Assembly (NCBI RefSeq): GCF_003034915.1
Contig: NZ_PZJX01000030.1
Span: 42,239 to 106,238, forward strand
Length of the DNA: 64,000 nucleotides
Direction of reading: 5' to 3'
From: Mesorhizobium helmanticense
Lineage (GTDB): Bacteria; Pseudomonadota; Alphaproteobacteria; Rhizobiales; Rhizobiaceae
Below, in pieces: positions 1 through 7,829 of the stretch (the first letter of the stretch is position 1; every line of letters starts with the position of its first letter). A program made the position numbers and the translations under genes. The notes under the pieces were generated by a model, which was not told the DNA's origin, made no database searches, and worked only from the letters and a program-made list of their open reading frames with translations.

Positions 1-552
1 CTGTGGCAATCGACCATCCCGTCGCGCTTCCTCGATGAACTGCCGGAAGCCCATGTCGAGGTCGCCGAAAGCGGTAATTCCTATGGCGGCTACGGCAATT
101 CCTATGGTGGCGGCTCATTCGCCTCGGGGCGCGGCGGCCGCCAGAACCCTTATGGTGCCTCGCGCTTCGACAATGTCGGCGCGGAAAAATCTGGCGCCTT
201 CTCCAACACCTATGCGACGCCGGGCTGGCAGCGCGCGCAAGCCAACCGCACCGAGGCGACCGACCGCAACTGGGGTTCGCGCTCCGGCCATCAGGTCGAG
301 CGCATCGGCTATGGCGAGACCGACTCCGGCTACGGCGCCGGCCGCACCTCGGTCAAAGGCCGCACCATCGACGGCGAGCTGGTCGCCAAATCCGTCGCCG
401 ACAAGCCCTCCGCCTTCAATGTCGGCGACCGCGTCTTCCACCAGAAATTCGGCAACGGCAACATTTCCGCCATCGAAGGCAACAAGCTGACCATCGACTT
501 CGACAAGGCCGGCCAGAAACGCGTGCTGGACGGGTTTGTCACCGGGGTGTGA
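1..552 (+). CDS. UvrD/PcrA-type ATP-dependent DNA helicase, C-terminal part
   Basis: Open from base 1 in frame 1 to a TGA at 550-552, so only the last 183 residues are present and the start lies outside the window. The visible part has a low-complexity Gly/Ser/Tyr/Asn-rich linker (about residues 20-115) and then a compact C-terminal module with FNVGDRVFHQKFGNGNIS at about residues 140-157, followed by a beta-rich tail ending GFVTGV. That module matches the Tudor-like C-terminal domain of UvrD/PcrA superfamily 1 helicases, which in known members contacts RNA polymerase. The motor domains are not visible, so the helicase assignment rests on this domain only. It is convergent with the sugar permease gene 9 bp downstream. 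Confidence 0.8.
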   Translation: MWQSTIPSRFLDELPEAHVEVAESGNSYGGYGNSYGGGSFASGRGGRQNPYGASRFDNVGAEKSGAFSNTYATPGWQRAQANRTEATDRNWGSRSGHQVERIGYGETDSGYGAGRTSVKGRTIDGELVAKSVADKPSAFNVGDRVFHQKFGNGNISAIEGNKLTIDFDKAGQKRVLDGFVTGV

Positions 553-561
553 GCAGCCTGT

Positions 562-1611
562 TCACCGATACCGCGCCTGGTTCCACTTATGCCCGAGCAG
601 CGACAGGATGATGATCAGCCCGTTGAAGAACTGGACGTAGAAGCCGCTGAGGCCCGCCGCCACCACGCCGGTCTGGATGAACGCGACGGTGACCGCGCCG
701 ATGGCGCCGCCGATCACGGTGCCGATGCCGCCCCAGGTTGGCGTGCCGCCGACGAAGACCGAGGCCAGAACCGGCAGCAGATAGCCGTCGCCGGCCGTCG
801 GCCACCAGGTGAAGTTGATCATCACCGAAAACGTGCCGGCGATCGCCGCCCCAATGCCGACGAACACGAACACTTTCACCCGCACCCGCTTGACGTCGAT
901 GCCCATCTGCTGGGCGCTGTCGGGGTTGTCACCGACCACCCTCACCTGCGCGCCGAAGCGATGCCTGTTGTAGAGCAGCGCCGACAGTACGACGAAGGCG
1001 ATGGCCCAGAAGATCTGCACCGGGATGCCCCAGATCTGGCTGGAGAAGATCTTGTAGGCCCAGCTGTCGGCGAGGCTGGTGAGCGCCGTCGACTTGCCCT
1101 CGTTGATGATCTGGATCAGGCCGCGCAGCAGGAAGTTCATGCCGAGCGTGGCGATCAGCGACGACAGCCCGCCATAGACCACCAGCGACCCGACGAGGAA
1201 GCCGAGCAGCGTGCCCGTCGCGATGGCGGCGGCGATGCCGAGGAACGGGTCGTAGCCGGCCTGCACGACCAGCGCGAACACCCATGAGGCAAAACCCATC
1301 GTCGCCGGAAACGACAGGTCGATCTCGCCGCAGGTGACGACGAAGACCAGCGGCACCACCACGAACAGCGCCACCGGCAGCGTGGTCAGCACGGAGCTGT
1401 AGAGATACCAGGTGGTGAAGACGACCGGGTTGGCGATCATGAACACCGCCATCATGACGATGAACACGCCAAGCGTGCCGAGTGAAGCGCGGTTGTCGAG
1501 GATGAAGCCGCGCAGCCAATTGTCGGACGGGTGTCTCCACTCTTTCCCCGCGGCCTCGTCATGCGTGACGCCGAGAGGGCTCTGCAGATCGGGTTCCATG
1601 ATCTTGCTCAT
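562..1611 (-). CDS. Sugar ABC transporter permease (RbsC/FrcC type)
   Basis: This 349-residue polytopic inner-membrane protein belongs to the ribose/fructose (CUT2) permease family. It has a hydrophilic N-terminus of about 45 residues, then a run of hydrophobic segments. The family motif EIDLSFPATMGFASW lies near residue 95, and a Gly/Ala-rich stretch containing GGTPTWGGIGTVIGGAIG is near residue 290. The ATG start overlaps the stop of the ATPase gene by 4 bp, so translation is probably coupled. It forms the pore of the importer encoded with the adjacent ATPase and binding protein. It is last in the operon and is convergent with the helicase gene. The exact sugar cannot be read from the sequence. 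Confidence 0.9.
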   Translation of the reverse strand: MSKIMEPDLQSPLGVTHDEAAGKEWRHPSDNWLRGFILDNRASLGTLGVFIVMMAVFMIANPVVFTTWYLYSSVLTTLPVALFVVVPLVFVVTCGEIDLSFPATMGFASWVFALVVQAGYDPFLGIAAAIATGTLLGFLVGSLVVYGGLSSLIATLGMNFLLRGLIQIINEGKSTALTSLADSWAYKIFSSQIWGIPVQIFWAIAFVVLSALLYNRHRFGAQVRVVGDNPDSAQQMGIDVKRVRVKVFVFVGIGAAIAGTFSVMINFTWWPTAGDGYLLPVLASVFVGGTPTWGGIGTVIGGAIGAVTVAFIQTGVVAAGLSGFYVQFFNGLIIILSLLGHKWNQARYR

Positions 1612-2405
1612 CGCGCTGCCCTCCCCGCGTCGCCGGCGTCGTGCAGGCCGGGCAAGCCGCCGGGATGCGCCACGTCTTCCATGAAGTTTATCAGGTCCTC
1701 GGCCGACTTGACCTCGCTGCGGTCGGCGGTGAGCGCGACCTTGCCGCGGTCGAGCACGACAAAGCGGTCGGCAATGTCGAAGACGTGATGGATGTTGTGG
1801 CCGATGAACAGGATCGATCGCCCGCTCGCCCGCACCTGGCGCACGAAGTGGAACACCTTGGCGGTTTCGGTCAGCGACAGCGCCGTCGTCGGTTCGTCCA
1901 GCACGATCAGCTCGGCCTTCTTGTAGATGGCGCGCGCGATCGCTACGCCCTGGCGCTCGCCGCCCGAAAGCTGGCCGACGATCGAGTGCGGCGTGAACAC
2001 TTTTGAGGTGAAGCCGATCTCACGCATCAGCCGGCTCGCTTCTTCTATTTCCTTGTTGACCTTCAGCCAGCCCATAAAGCCTGTGAGCTCGCGGCCCATG
2101 AAGATGTTGCGCACGATCGTCTGCTGCACGGCCAGCGCCCGGTCCTGGAACACCGTCTCGATGCCGGCGTCGCGCGAGCGCGCGGGGCTCCATCCGGACA
2201 CCGGCTCGCCGCGCACCAGGATCTCGCCGCTGGTCGGCTGGACCACGCCGGATAGGATCTTGATCAGCGTCGACTTGCCGGCGCCATTGTCGCCGATCAG
2301 GCCGACCACCTCGCCGCGGTCGACGCTGAGATTGACCCCGCCCAGCGCATAGACCTGGCCGTAGGACTTCTTGATATCGCGCAGTTCGATGATGCGTTCG
2401 GCCAT
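1608..2405 (-). CDS. Sugar ABC transporter ATP-binding protein (FrcA type)
   Basis: This 265-residue protein has a single ATP-binding cassette domain. Walker A is GDNGAGKST at residues 38-46. The signature LSGGERQGVAIARAI and Walker B LIVLDEPTTALS follow in the normal order, with a switch histidine in ILFIGHNIHH. Most CUT2 importers use a double-cassette ATPase of about 500 residues (RbsA). This single-cassette form resembles FrcA of rhizobia, which would act as a dimer. It sits between the binding-protein gene (82-bp gap) and the permease gene (4-bp overlap) and powers that transporter. The last 20 residues are Gly/Ala/Arg-rich with no recognised domain. Confidence 0.92.
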   Translation of the reverse strand: MAERIIELRDIKKSYGQVYALGGVNLSVDRGEVVGLIGDNGAGKSTLIKILSGVVQPTSGEILVRGEPVSGWSPARSRDAGIETVFQDRALAVQQTIVRNIFMGRELTGFMGWLKVNKEIEEASRLMREIGFTSKVFTPHSIVGQLSGGERQGVAIARAIYKKAELIVLDEPTTALSLTETAKVFHFVRQVRASGRSILFIGHNIHHVFDIADRFVVLDRGKVALTADRSEVKSAEDLINFMEDVAHPGGLPGLHDAGDAGRAAR

Positions 2406-2486
2406 CGGATCCTCGCTTGATTTCGTGCCGGCGTCCTCGCCAGCGGCCCGCCGGCCGGGCCAGATCCCGGCCGACGGCTTGGGAGG

Positions 2487-3500
2487 TCAGCGCAGCGCCT
2501 GCTTGGCCAGCTCGGCGACGATCTCATAATTCTGCGGCGTGACGAAGCCGGCGCCGGTATCGACATTCATCGGCGCCAGGCCAAGCACCACCTGCTGGCA
2601 AAGGCTGAGGATCGGCAGATAGCCCTGCAGGAACGGCTGCTGGTCGGCCGTCAGCTGTACCCAGCCGCCCTTGAAGCCCTCGACGATCTGCGGGCTGGTG
2701 TCGAAGCCGAAATTGAAGATGTCGCCCGGCTTCCTGCCCGCCGCCTGCATGTAGGTCGGGACGTTGCCAAGCATCTGTCCGCCGGGATAGCCGACCGCCT
2801 TGACATCAGGGTTGTTGAGCAGTGCCGCGGTGATCACCGGGATGGCCAGATTGGGGTCGGACGCCCATTCGCCGCTTGGCGGCGAGGAAAGCTGGATGAC
2901 CTCGACGCCGGCTTCCTTCAGCGCGGCGACGGTGCCGCGCTCGCGCGCCCCGCGGGCCTCGTTCTCGAACGGACCGATCATGATCGCCTTGTCGCCGGCC
3001 TTGAGCCCGGCCAGCTTGAACGCCTCGGCGCCGAGCGCACGGCCCTGCTGTTCCTGCTGGGCGCCGACATAGCCGCCGCCGAACGCTTCCACCACTTTCG
3101 GCACCGGCACGTTCTGATACATCATCTTGATGCCGTCCTTGTGCGCCTGTTCGGCCAGCGGCATGATCGAGGCGTCGCCGGGATGACCCATCATGGCGAT
3201 GCCGTTGGGCTTGACCGCGACCGCCTCGCGCAATTGCTGCACCATCTTCTCGACGTCCCACTGGGAAAAGATGTAGTCGACCTTGGGTCCGAGATCGGCC
3301 GCCGCCTGCTTGGCGCCGTTGTAGACGATGGTGCCGAAGGCATCGCCCTCGGCGCCGCCGACGAAGAAGCGGATGTGGACATCCTTGCACCATTGGGCGT
3401 CGAGTGCCTGCGCAGGCAAGGTGGAGATTGCGGCAGCGAGCGCCGTGGCGGCGGCCACGACGGTCGAGCGCAGAACTGTCGTTCTCATCGCGATGCTCAT
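2487..3500 (-). CDS. Periplasmic sugar-binding protein of ABC transporter
   Basis: This 337-residue periplasmic binding protein has an N-terminal signal peptide (MSIAMRTTV then an Ala-rich hydrophobic core, likely cleaved after AQA) and a type I fold. The motif KWGIAM-like KPNGIAMMGHPGDAS lies near residue 95, and a ligand-contact stretch KAVGYPGGQM lies near residue 235. I chose the ATG at 3498-3500 because GGGAGGATAAGTGC precedes it and the signal peptide begins there. An in-frame upstream start at 3569 would add 23 charged residues before the signal. It is the first gene of the transporter set. The two enzyme genes upstream are separated from it by a RIME-like palindrome, so it may have its own promoter. 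Confidence 0.9.
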   Translation of the reverse strand: MSIAMRTTVLRSTVVAAATALAAAISTLPAQALDAQWCKDVHIRFFVGGAEGDAFGTIVYNGAKQAAADLGPKVDYIFSQWDVEKMVQQLREAVAVKPNGIAMMGHPGDASIMPLAEQAHKDGIKMMYQNVPVPKVVEAFGGGYVGAQQEQQGRALGAEAFKLAGLKAGDKAIMIGPFENEARGARERGTVAALKEAGVEVIQLSSPPSGEWASDPNLAIPVITAALLNNPDVKAVGYPGGQMLGNVPTYMQAAGRKPGDIFNFGFDTSPQIVEGFKGGWVQLTADQQPFLQGYLPILSLCQQVVLGLAPMNVDTGAGFVTPQNYEIVAELAKQALR

Positions 3501-3598
3501 GCACTTATCCTCCCATTGTTCCCTCGCAAGCCGAGGGGTTTCGACGAATGCTTCGGCTTGTCGCCGCAATGCTTCGCTGGCCGGCTCCTCCCGCCAGC

Positions 3599-3702
3599 TT
3601 AAAGCGCGTCGCGTTTGAACGAACCCGTGCGACGCGCTTTAAGTTCTTGTTTTGAGGCATGTCGTTAGCGCAAAACCGCGGCGCACTTTTGCGCGACATG
3701 CA
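3599..3702. repeat. RIME-like palindromic intergenic element, copy A
   Basis: There are two adjacent palindromes. The first has perfect 14-bp arms TTAAAGCGCGTCGC at 3599-3612 and their complement at 3629-3642. The second has arms GCATGTCG (3657-3664) and CGACATGC (3694-3701) enclosing a sequence with CAAAACCGCGGCGCACTTTT. The same second palindrome recurs at 39179 (reverse orientation) and 41865. The architecture matches the RIME1 class of rhizobial intergenic mosaic elements. It lies between the isomerase and binding-protein genes, both on the minus strand, where it could act as a transcript-processing or partial termination site. Confidence 0.75.
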
Positions 3703-3708
3703 TCGGCC

Positions 3709-4617
3709 TCAAGCCGGGTTCGGCAGATACGTCGCACCTCCCCGGCATTGCTTGAGATAGTCCAGCGCCCGAACCTGCCCGGTGATCTCGAGGTCGCCGC
3801 GATAGACCGGGTCGTGCCAGCCCTCGATGTCGATGGCGCCCTTGTAACCGGCGAGCCGCAATTCGCTGATCACCCGTGTCCAGTCGCTGTCGCCGAAGCC
3901 CGGCGTGCGCATCTGCACGAACGGCAGCCGGCCGAACACGCCATGCTCGCGGATCACGTCCCAGCGCACCGTCGCGTCCTTGCCGTGGACATGGAAGATG
4001 CGCGGCGCCCATTTGCGGATCTGCGGCATCGGGTCGATGAGATAGACGAGCTGGTGGCAGGGCTCCCATTCGAGGCCGAGATTTTCATCCGGCAATTCGT
4101 TGAACATCAGCTCCCATGCGTCCGGATTGTGGGCGATGTTCCAGTCGCCGCTGGCCCAGTTGCCGTCCATGGCGCAATTCTCGAAGGCGATGCGCACACC
4201 CTTGTCGGCGGCGCGCTTGGCCAGTTCCCCCCAGACCTCGCGGAAGCGCGGCAGGCTGTCGGTCAGCTTCTTGCCGCGGATGCGGCCGGTGAAGCCGCTG
4301 ACAACGCTGGTTCCAAACAGATGCGCATTGTCGATGACCGTCTCCCAGGCCTTCAGCACGCCCTGATCGATATCGCCGCTTTCCAGCGGGTTGCCGAATA
4401 CGCCCAGCGACGAGACGATGACGTCGGCATCGCCGATAGCGTCGCGGATCTGGCCGGCCAGCCTCGGCAGGTCCTTGCCGCCCAGCGTCTGCCAGAAGAA
4501 GGGCTGGATGCTCTCGAAGCCGAGCGGCAGGATCTGCTTGATATAGGCGGCCGGGTCGTCGAGATTGGCCCGCACCATGGTGCCGATCCTGATATCGAGA
4601 AGCGGGTTTGGCATCAT
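3709..4617 (-). CDS. Sugar phosphate isomerase/epimerase family protein (xylose isomerase-like TIM barrel)
   Basis: This 302-residue cytosolic protein has the xylose-isomerase-like TIM-barrel fold. Candidate metal ligands are seen in order: IAFENCAMDG (Glu near residue 145), LEWEPCH (Glu near 180), IFHVHGKDA (His near 210) and IDIEGWHDPV (Glu and His near 270). Members of this family isomerise or epimerise keto-sugars or inositol derivatives. Its start overlaps the upstream dehydrogenase gene by 4 bp, so the two form a catabolic pair. The transporter operon downstream likely delivers their substrate. The pairing of such a protein with a Gfo/Idh/MocA dehydrogenase is typical of oxidised-sugar or polyol catabolism, but the substrate is unknown. 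Confidence 0.85.
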   Translation of the reverse strand: MMPNPLLDIRIGTMVRANLDDPAAYIKQILPLGFESIQPFFWQTLGGKDLPRLAGQIRDAIGDADVIVSSLGVFGNPLESGDIDQGVLKAWETVIDNAHLFGTSVVSGFTGRIRGKKLTDSLPRFREVWGELAKRAADKGVRIAFENCAMDGNWASGDWNIAHNPDAWELMFNELPDENLGLEWEPCHQLVYLIDPMPQIRKWAPRIFHVHGKDATVRWDVIREHGVFGRLPFVQMRTPGFGDSDWTRVISELRLAGYKGAIDIEGWHDPVYRGDLEITGQVRALDYLKQCRGGATYLPNPA

Positions 4618-5651
4618 TGTGCGTCCTTGAGTTCTGCGATCGCCACCCGGCGCCCGGTCTCGGCGCTCTCGATGGCGCCAAAGACCATGGCCAGGCTCTT
4701 GATATTGTCGGTGCCGCGCGTTTCCGGCTCGGTGCCGGTTTCGATGGCGTGCATGAAATCCCTGATGATGCCGAGATGGCCGTCGACGCGGTCCGCCGGA
4801 TCAAGCGGCGGCACGTCCACCGGCTCGGTTTTGTCGAAAAGCCCGTCCCGGACGGACAGCGCGACCTCAGCCTTCAGATCGTCATGGCCGTCCCAGAGCA
4901 GGCTGCCGCGCTCGGCGACGATGCGCCAGCTGCCTTCCCAGCTGGTGCGGAAGCCATTTGCGCACCAGGAGCCGGCATAGGTGAAGACCTTCCCGCCGCC
5001 GAGATCGAAGGCAGCACTGGCCGACGATCCCTGCCGGTACCAGGAATTCGTCGGTTCCCATTCCTGGCAATAGACGCTCACCGGCTCGCCGCCGACCATG
5101 TAACGGGCGGCATCGAATGTGTGGATCGCCATGTCGAGCAGCAGGACATGGGCCATTTCCTCGCGAAAGCCGCCGAAATGCGGGGCGATGAAGAAGTCGG
5201 CATGGATGCTGGTCGGCTTCCCGATGGCGCCGGAAGAGAGAAAGCGCCTGATACGCCTGACATTGGCGACGTAGCGGCGGTTCTGGACGACGGCATGGAC
5301 GCGACCCGCCTGGCGCGCCGCCTCGACGATGGCGCGCGCATTCTCCGGACTGTCGGCCAGTGGCTTTTCGGTCAACAGATGACAGTGATGCGCAAAGGCG
5401 GAAAGTGCGACATCGCGCCGGGCGGCGGGGACCACGACATCGAACACGGCCTGGGGTTTGGTCTGGTCGAGCACCGCGTCGAGGCTGGTTCCGATGACGG
5501 CGCCGGAGAGTTCGTATTCGCGCGCCCTCGCCTTCGCCCTTTCCGCGTCGAGATCGACAAGGCCGGCAATACTGAGCCCGTCGATCTGCCTCGCGGCATC
5601 GAGCCAGCGCTTGCTCATGGCGCCGCAGCCGACCAGGACGACATCCATCAT
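4614..5651 (-). CDS. Gfo/Idh/MocA family NAD(P)-dependent oxidoreductase
   Basis: This 345-residue protein has an N-terminal Rossmann fold (VVLVGCGAMSKRWL, residues 4-17), the hallmark EKP motif at residues 95-97 (LLTEKPLADSP) and the C-terminal beta-sheet domain of the Gfo/Idh/MocA family. Enzymes of this family oxidise sugars, inositols or their derivatives with NAD(P). It is the first gene of the catabolic pair and starts 56 bp from the operator palindrome at 5708-5733, opposite the divergent LacI-type regulator gene. It is therefore probably repressed by that regulator and induced by the transported sugar. The ATG start is supported by GGGAGGAGTTGG just upstream. Confidence 0.9.
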   Translation of the reverse strand: MMDVVLVGCGAMSKRWLDAARQIDGLSIAGLVDLDAERAKARAREYELSGAVIGTSLDAVLDQTKPQAVFDVVVPAARRDVALSAFAHHCHLLTEKPLADSPENARAIVEAARQAGRVHAVVQNRRYVANVRRIRRFLSSGAIGKPTSIHADFFIAPHFGGFREEMAHVLLLDMAIHTFDAARYMVGGEPVSVYCQEWEPTNSWYRQGSSASAAFDLGGGKVFTYAGSWCANGFRTSWEGSWRIVAERGSLLWDGHDDLKAEVALSVRDGLFDKTEPVDVPPLDPADRVDGHLGIIRDFMHAIETGTEPETRGTDNIKSLAMVFGAIESAETGRRVAIAELKDAQ

Positions 5652-5707
5652 CCAACTCCTCCCGTTCGGCCCCTCCAGACCGAAGTCACGGCATTTTCGG
5701 CATCGCC

Positions 5708-5733
5708 GTAAACGTTTTTCCGTAAACGTTTAC
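5708..5733. promoter_or_regulatory. Tandem LacI-family operator between divergent genes
   Basis: GTAAACGTTTAC at 5722-5733 is a perfect 12-bp palindrome with the central CG typical of LacI-family operators. A second, imperfect copy GTAAACGTTTTT lies at 5708-5719, 14 bp away centre to centre. The pair sits between the oxidoreductase gene (start 5651, minus) and the LacI-type regulator gene (start 5843, plus). That is the expected place for control of both the catabolic genes and the regulator itself. Confidence 0.8.
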
Positions 5734-5842
5734 GACAACATACCTGATGAGATAGAATGTCAATTGGCCGCTCCCGAAAAATCGTCTTTATCCTTGGCCT
5801 GCGCGGCTGCCGGTGCTAGCCAAGCAAGGGGGAGAACTGTCC

Positions 5843-6868
5843 TTGGCGTCCAGCATCTACGACCTCGCGCGTCACCTGAACATTTCGATCGGCACCGTGT
5901 CGCGCGCGCTCAACGGGCGCGCCGACGTCAATGCCGATACGCGCCAGCGCGTGCTCGATGCGGCGGCAAAGCTGAACTATTCGCCCAACCAGTCCGGACG
6001 CAGCCTGAGGCGCGGCTCGACCCACTCGATCGCCTTCATGCTGCAGCCGCATCCCGGCGACCAGCAATATGGCGAGCCGTTCTTCATTCCGTTCCTGACC
6101 GGGCTGCAGGCGAAACTCGCCGAACGCGGGCTCGACTTGATCGTGGTGATGGGCGCGCCGGGCGACTATCAGCAGGAGCGCCTGCGCCGGGTCGTCGAGA
6201 CACGCCGGGCCGACGCCGTGGTGCTGGCCTGGACGCGGCGCGAGGACGAGCGCATCGATTATCTGACCAGGGTCGGCTTCCCCTTCGCGACGCTCGGCCG
6301 CAGCCGATCCGGTGGCAAGCCCTACCCCTCGCTCGACCTCGATTTCGAAAAGGCCGGAGCCGACGCCGTCGATCGCCTCGTTGCGCGCGGCCACCGCCGC
6401 ATCGCCGCCATCCGTCCATCGCTCAACCTCAATTTCGGCTATCTCTTCCTAGCCGGCTATCGCAAGGCCTTGCGGCGGCATGGCATCGAGGTCGATCCCG
6501 AACTGATCGCGTCCGGCTTCATCAACGAGGCCGGCGGCTACGAAGTGACGCCGAGGGTTATGAATTCCCGGAACCCGCCGACCGCCATTATCTTCAACAA
6601 TGACGCCATGGCGCTCGGCGGCTGCAAGGCACTGGCCGAGATGGGCATCAGGCCCGGCCACGACATGGCGGTGATCGTCATCGTCGACACGCCGCTCTGC
6701 CGCTATTTCTCGCCGGCGCTGACCGCCTTCCGCCCTCCCCTGGAGCCGATGGGACGGCGGCTCGCCGAAATGCTGCTGGCCTCAATCCCGGCCTACGCCG
6801 GCGAGGAAGGTCCGAGGACGATTCGCGAAGTCTGGCCGCTCGAGTTGATCGCACGCGACAGCGACTGA
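5843..6868 (+). CDS. LacI-family transcriptional regulator
   Basis: This 341-residue repressor has an N-terminal helix-turn-helix (IYDLARHLNISIGTVSRALNG, about residues 5-25), a hinge region (NYSPNQSGRSLRRGST) and a periplasmic-binding-protein-like effector domain. I chose the TTG at 5843 because GGGGGAG lies 8 bp upstream and the HTH begins right after it. A GTG at 5813 would add ten residues with no clear ribosome site. It is divergent from the sugar dehydrogenase gene, with the tandem operator between them, so it probably senses the imported sugar or a metabolite of it. Its TGA stop directly abuts the stop of the convergent ADYC gene, with no room for a separate terminator. Confidence 0.9.
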   Translation: MASSIYDLARHLNISIGTVSRALNGRADVNADTRQRVLDAAAKLNYSPNQSGRSLRRGSTHSIAFMLQPHPGDQQYGEPFFIPFLTGLQAKLAERGLDLIVVMGAPGDYQQERLRRVVETRRADAVVLAWTRREDERIDYLTRVGFPFATLGRSRSGGKPYPSLDLDFEKAGADAVDRLVARGHRRIAAIRPSLNLNFGYLFLAGYRKALRRHGIEVDPELIASGFINEAGGYEVTPRVMNSRNPPTAIIFNNDAMALGGCKALAEMGIRPGHDMAVIVIVDTPLCRYFSPALTAFRPPLEPMGRRLAEMLLASIPAYAGEEGPRTIREVWPLELIARDSD

Positions 6869-7723
6869 TCACGGCGCGGTCGGTTGACGCCTTGATCCAC
6901 GGCGCAGGTCGATCGAACGGTTGAGGATCAGCGCCCCGGCCCGGCTTTCGCACGCCGCTGGCCGCTCCTGTCGCCGCACATCAGGGCAGATCCGCGCCAG
7001 CCCCTCCATCGTCAGCACATCCGGTATTCTCGTGTGGCTGACGCAAAGCGCGCCGCCGGCATCCCATGCCGCTTCGAACGACATGTCCGGCACCGCCTCG
7101 TCCTGCTGGATGCCCTTGCGGTCGTAGACGACGATCGGCGTCCCGTTACGGGTGTGGCCGACGCCATCGCCGCAATAATCGGCGCGGATCATGCGGGTGC
7201 ACGCCTGATGATGGTCCCACAGCGACGTGCCGTCCGCCGATCTTTGCCAGGGCCGATAGCCGAAGCGCACGCATTTCGCCTGAGCTCCGCCGGTGCAGGT
7301 GATGCTGAAGGCTGTACCGGACGGCAAATGGCGGCCGTCCTGCGTCCAGGTCCCGGCGAGCGGAAAGCCCATGCGCCGGCCTTCAATGTCGGCTTCGCAG
7401 ATGTTGCGCCATTCGCCGGTCGCCGCGTCACGGCTTGACATGGAGTATAGCATGATCGCGCCGTCCGGATTGCGGGGATCGGTCTCCACCGCATCGATGC
7501 GCAATGGCACCTGGTCTCGTCCGTCGCCAATGGTCAGAACGGCACCGACGAGATCGTTCTGAGGGACAATGCGACCGTCTTCCGTCGCCACCTCGAACCG
7601 TGTGCCGATCACGGAAATCGAGCCGATCATCTCTCCGCTCCCGGCCTCGGCCGGGAACGCCGCGGCGATGCCGAAAATGGCGGTGGCGATGGCAACCAAT
7701 GTGTAGTTCCCGCGACGTGGCAT
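6869..7723 (-). CDS. Secreted ADYC domain-containing protein
   Basis: This 284-residue protein has a signal peptide (MPRRGNYTLVAIATAIFGIAAAFPAEA). Its mature part is cysteine-containing, with ICEADIEG, ITCTGGAQAKCVRFGYRPW, HHQACTRMIRADYCGDG and later cysteines in ALCVSH, ICPD and ACESR. The RADYCGDG motif is the signature that names the ADYC domain, a family of unknown function found in secreted bacterial proteins. The start at 7723 is chosen for CAGGAG 6 bp upstream; the longer open frame upstream lies inside the next gene. It follows the small repeat protein gene by 106 bp on the same strand, so the two may be co-transcribed. The function is not known; the even cysteine number suggests disulfides. 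Confidence 0.75.
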   Translation of the reverse strand: MPRRGNYTLVAIATAIFGIAAAFPAEAGSGEMIGSISVIGTRFEVATEDGRIVPQNDLVGAVLTIGDGRDQVPLRIDAVETDPRNPDGAIMLYSMSSRDAATGEWRNICEADIEGRRMGFPLAGTWTQDGRHLPSGTAFSITCTGGAQAKCVRFGYRPWQRSADGTSLWDHHQACTRMIRADYCGDGVGHTRNGTPIVVYDRKGIQQDEAVPDMSFEAAWDAGGALCVSHTRIPDVLTMEGLARICPDVRRQERPAACESRAGALILNRSIDLRRGSRRQPTAP

Positions 7724-7829
7724 TTGGGCTCCTGACGGTGCGTTTTGCGAGCCGTGATTGGTGAAGCGCGGCAGTTGTTTCATTTGACGGAGAACGGACG
7801 GCACAAGGCCGTCCGCCTGTAGTTGATGC

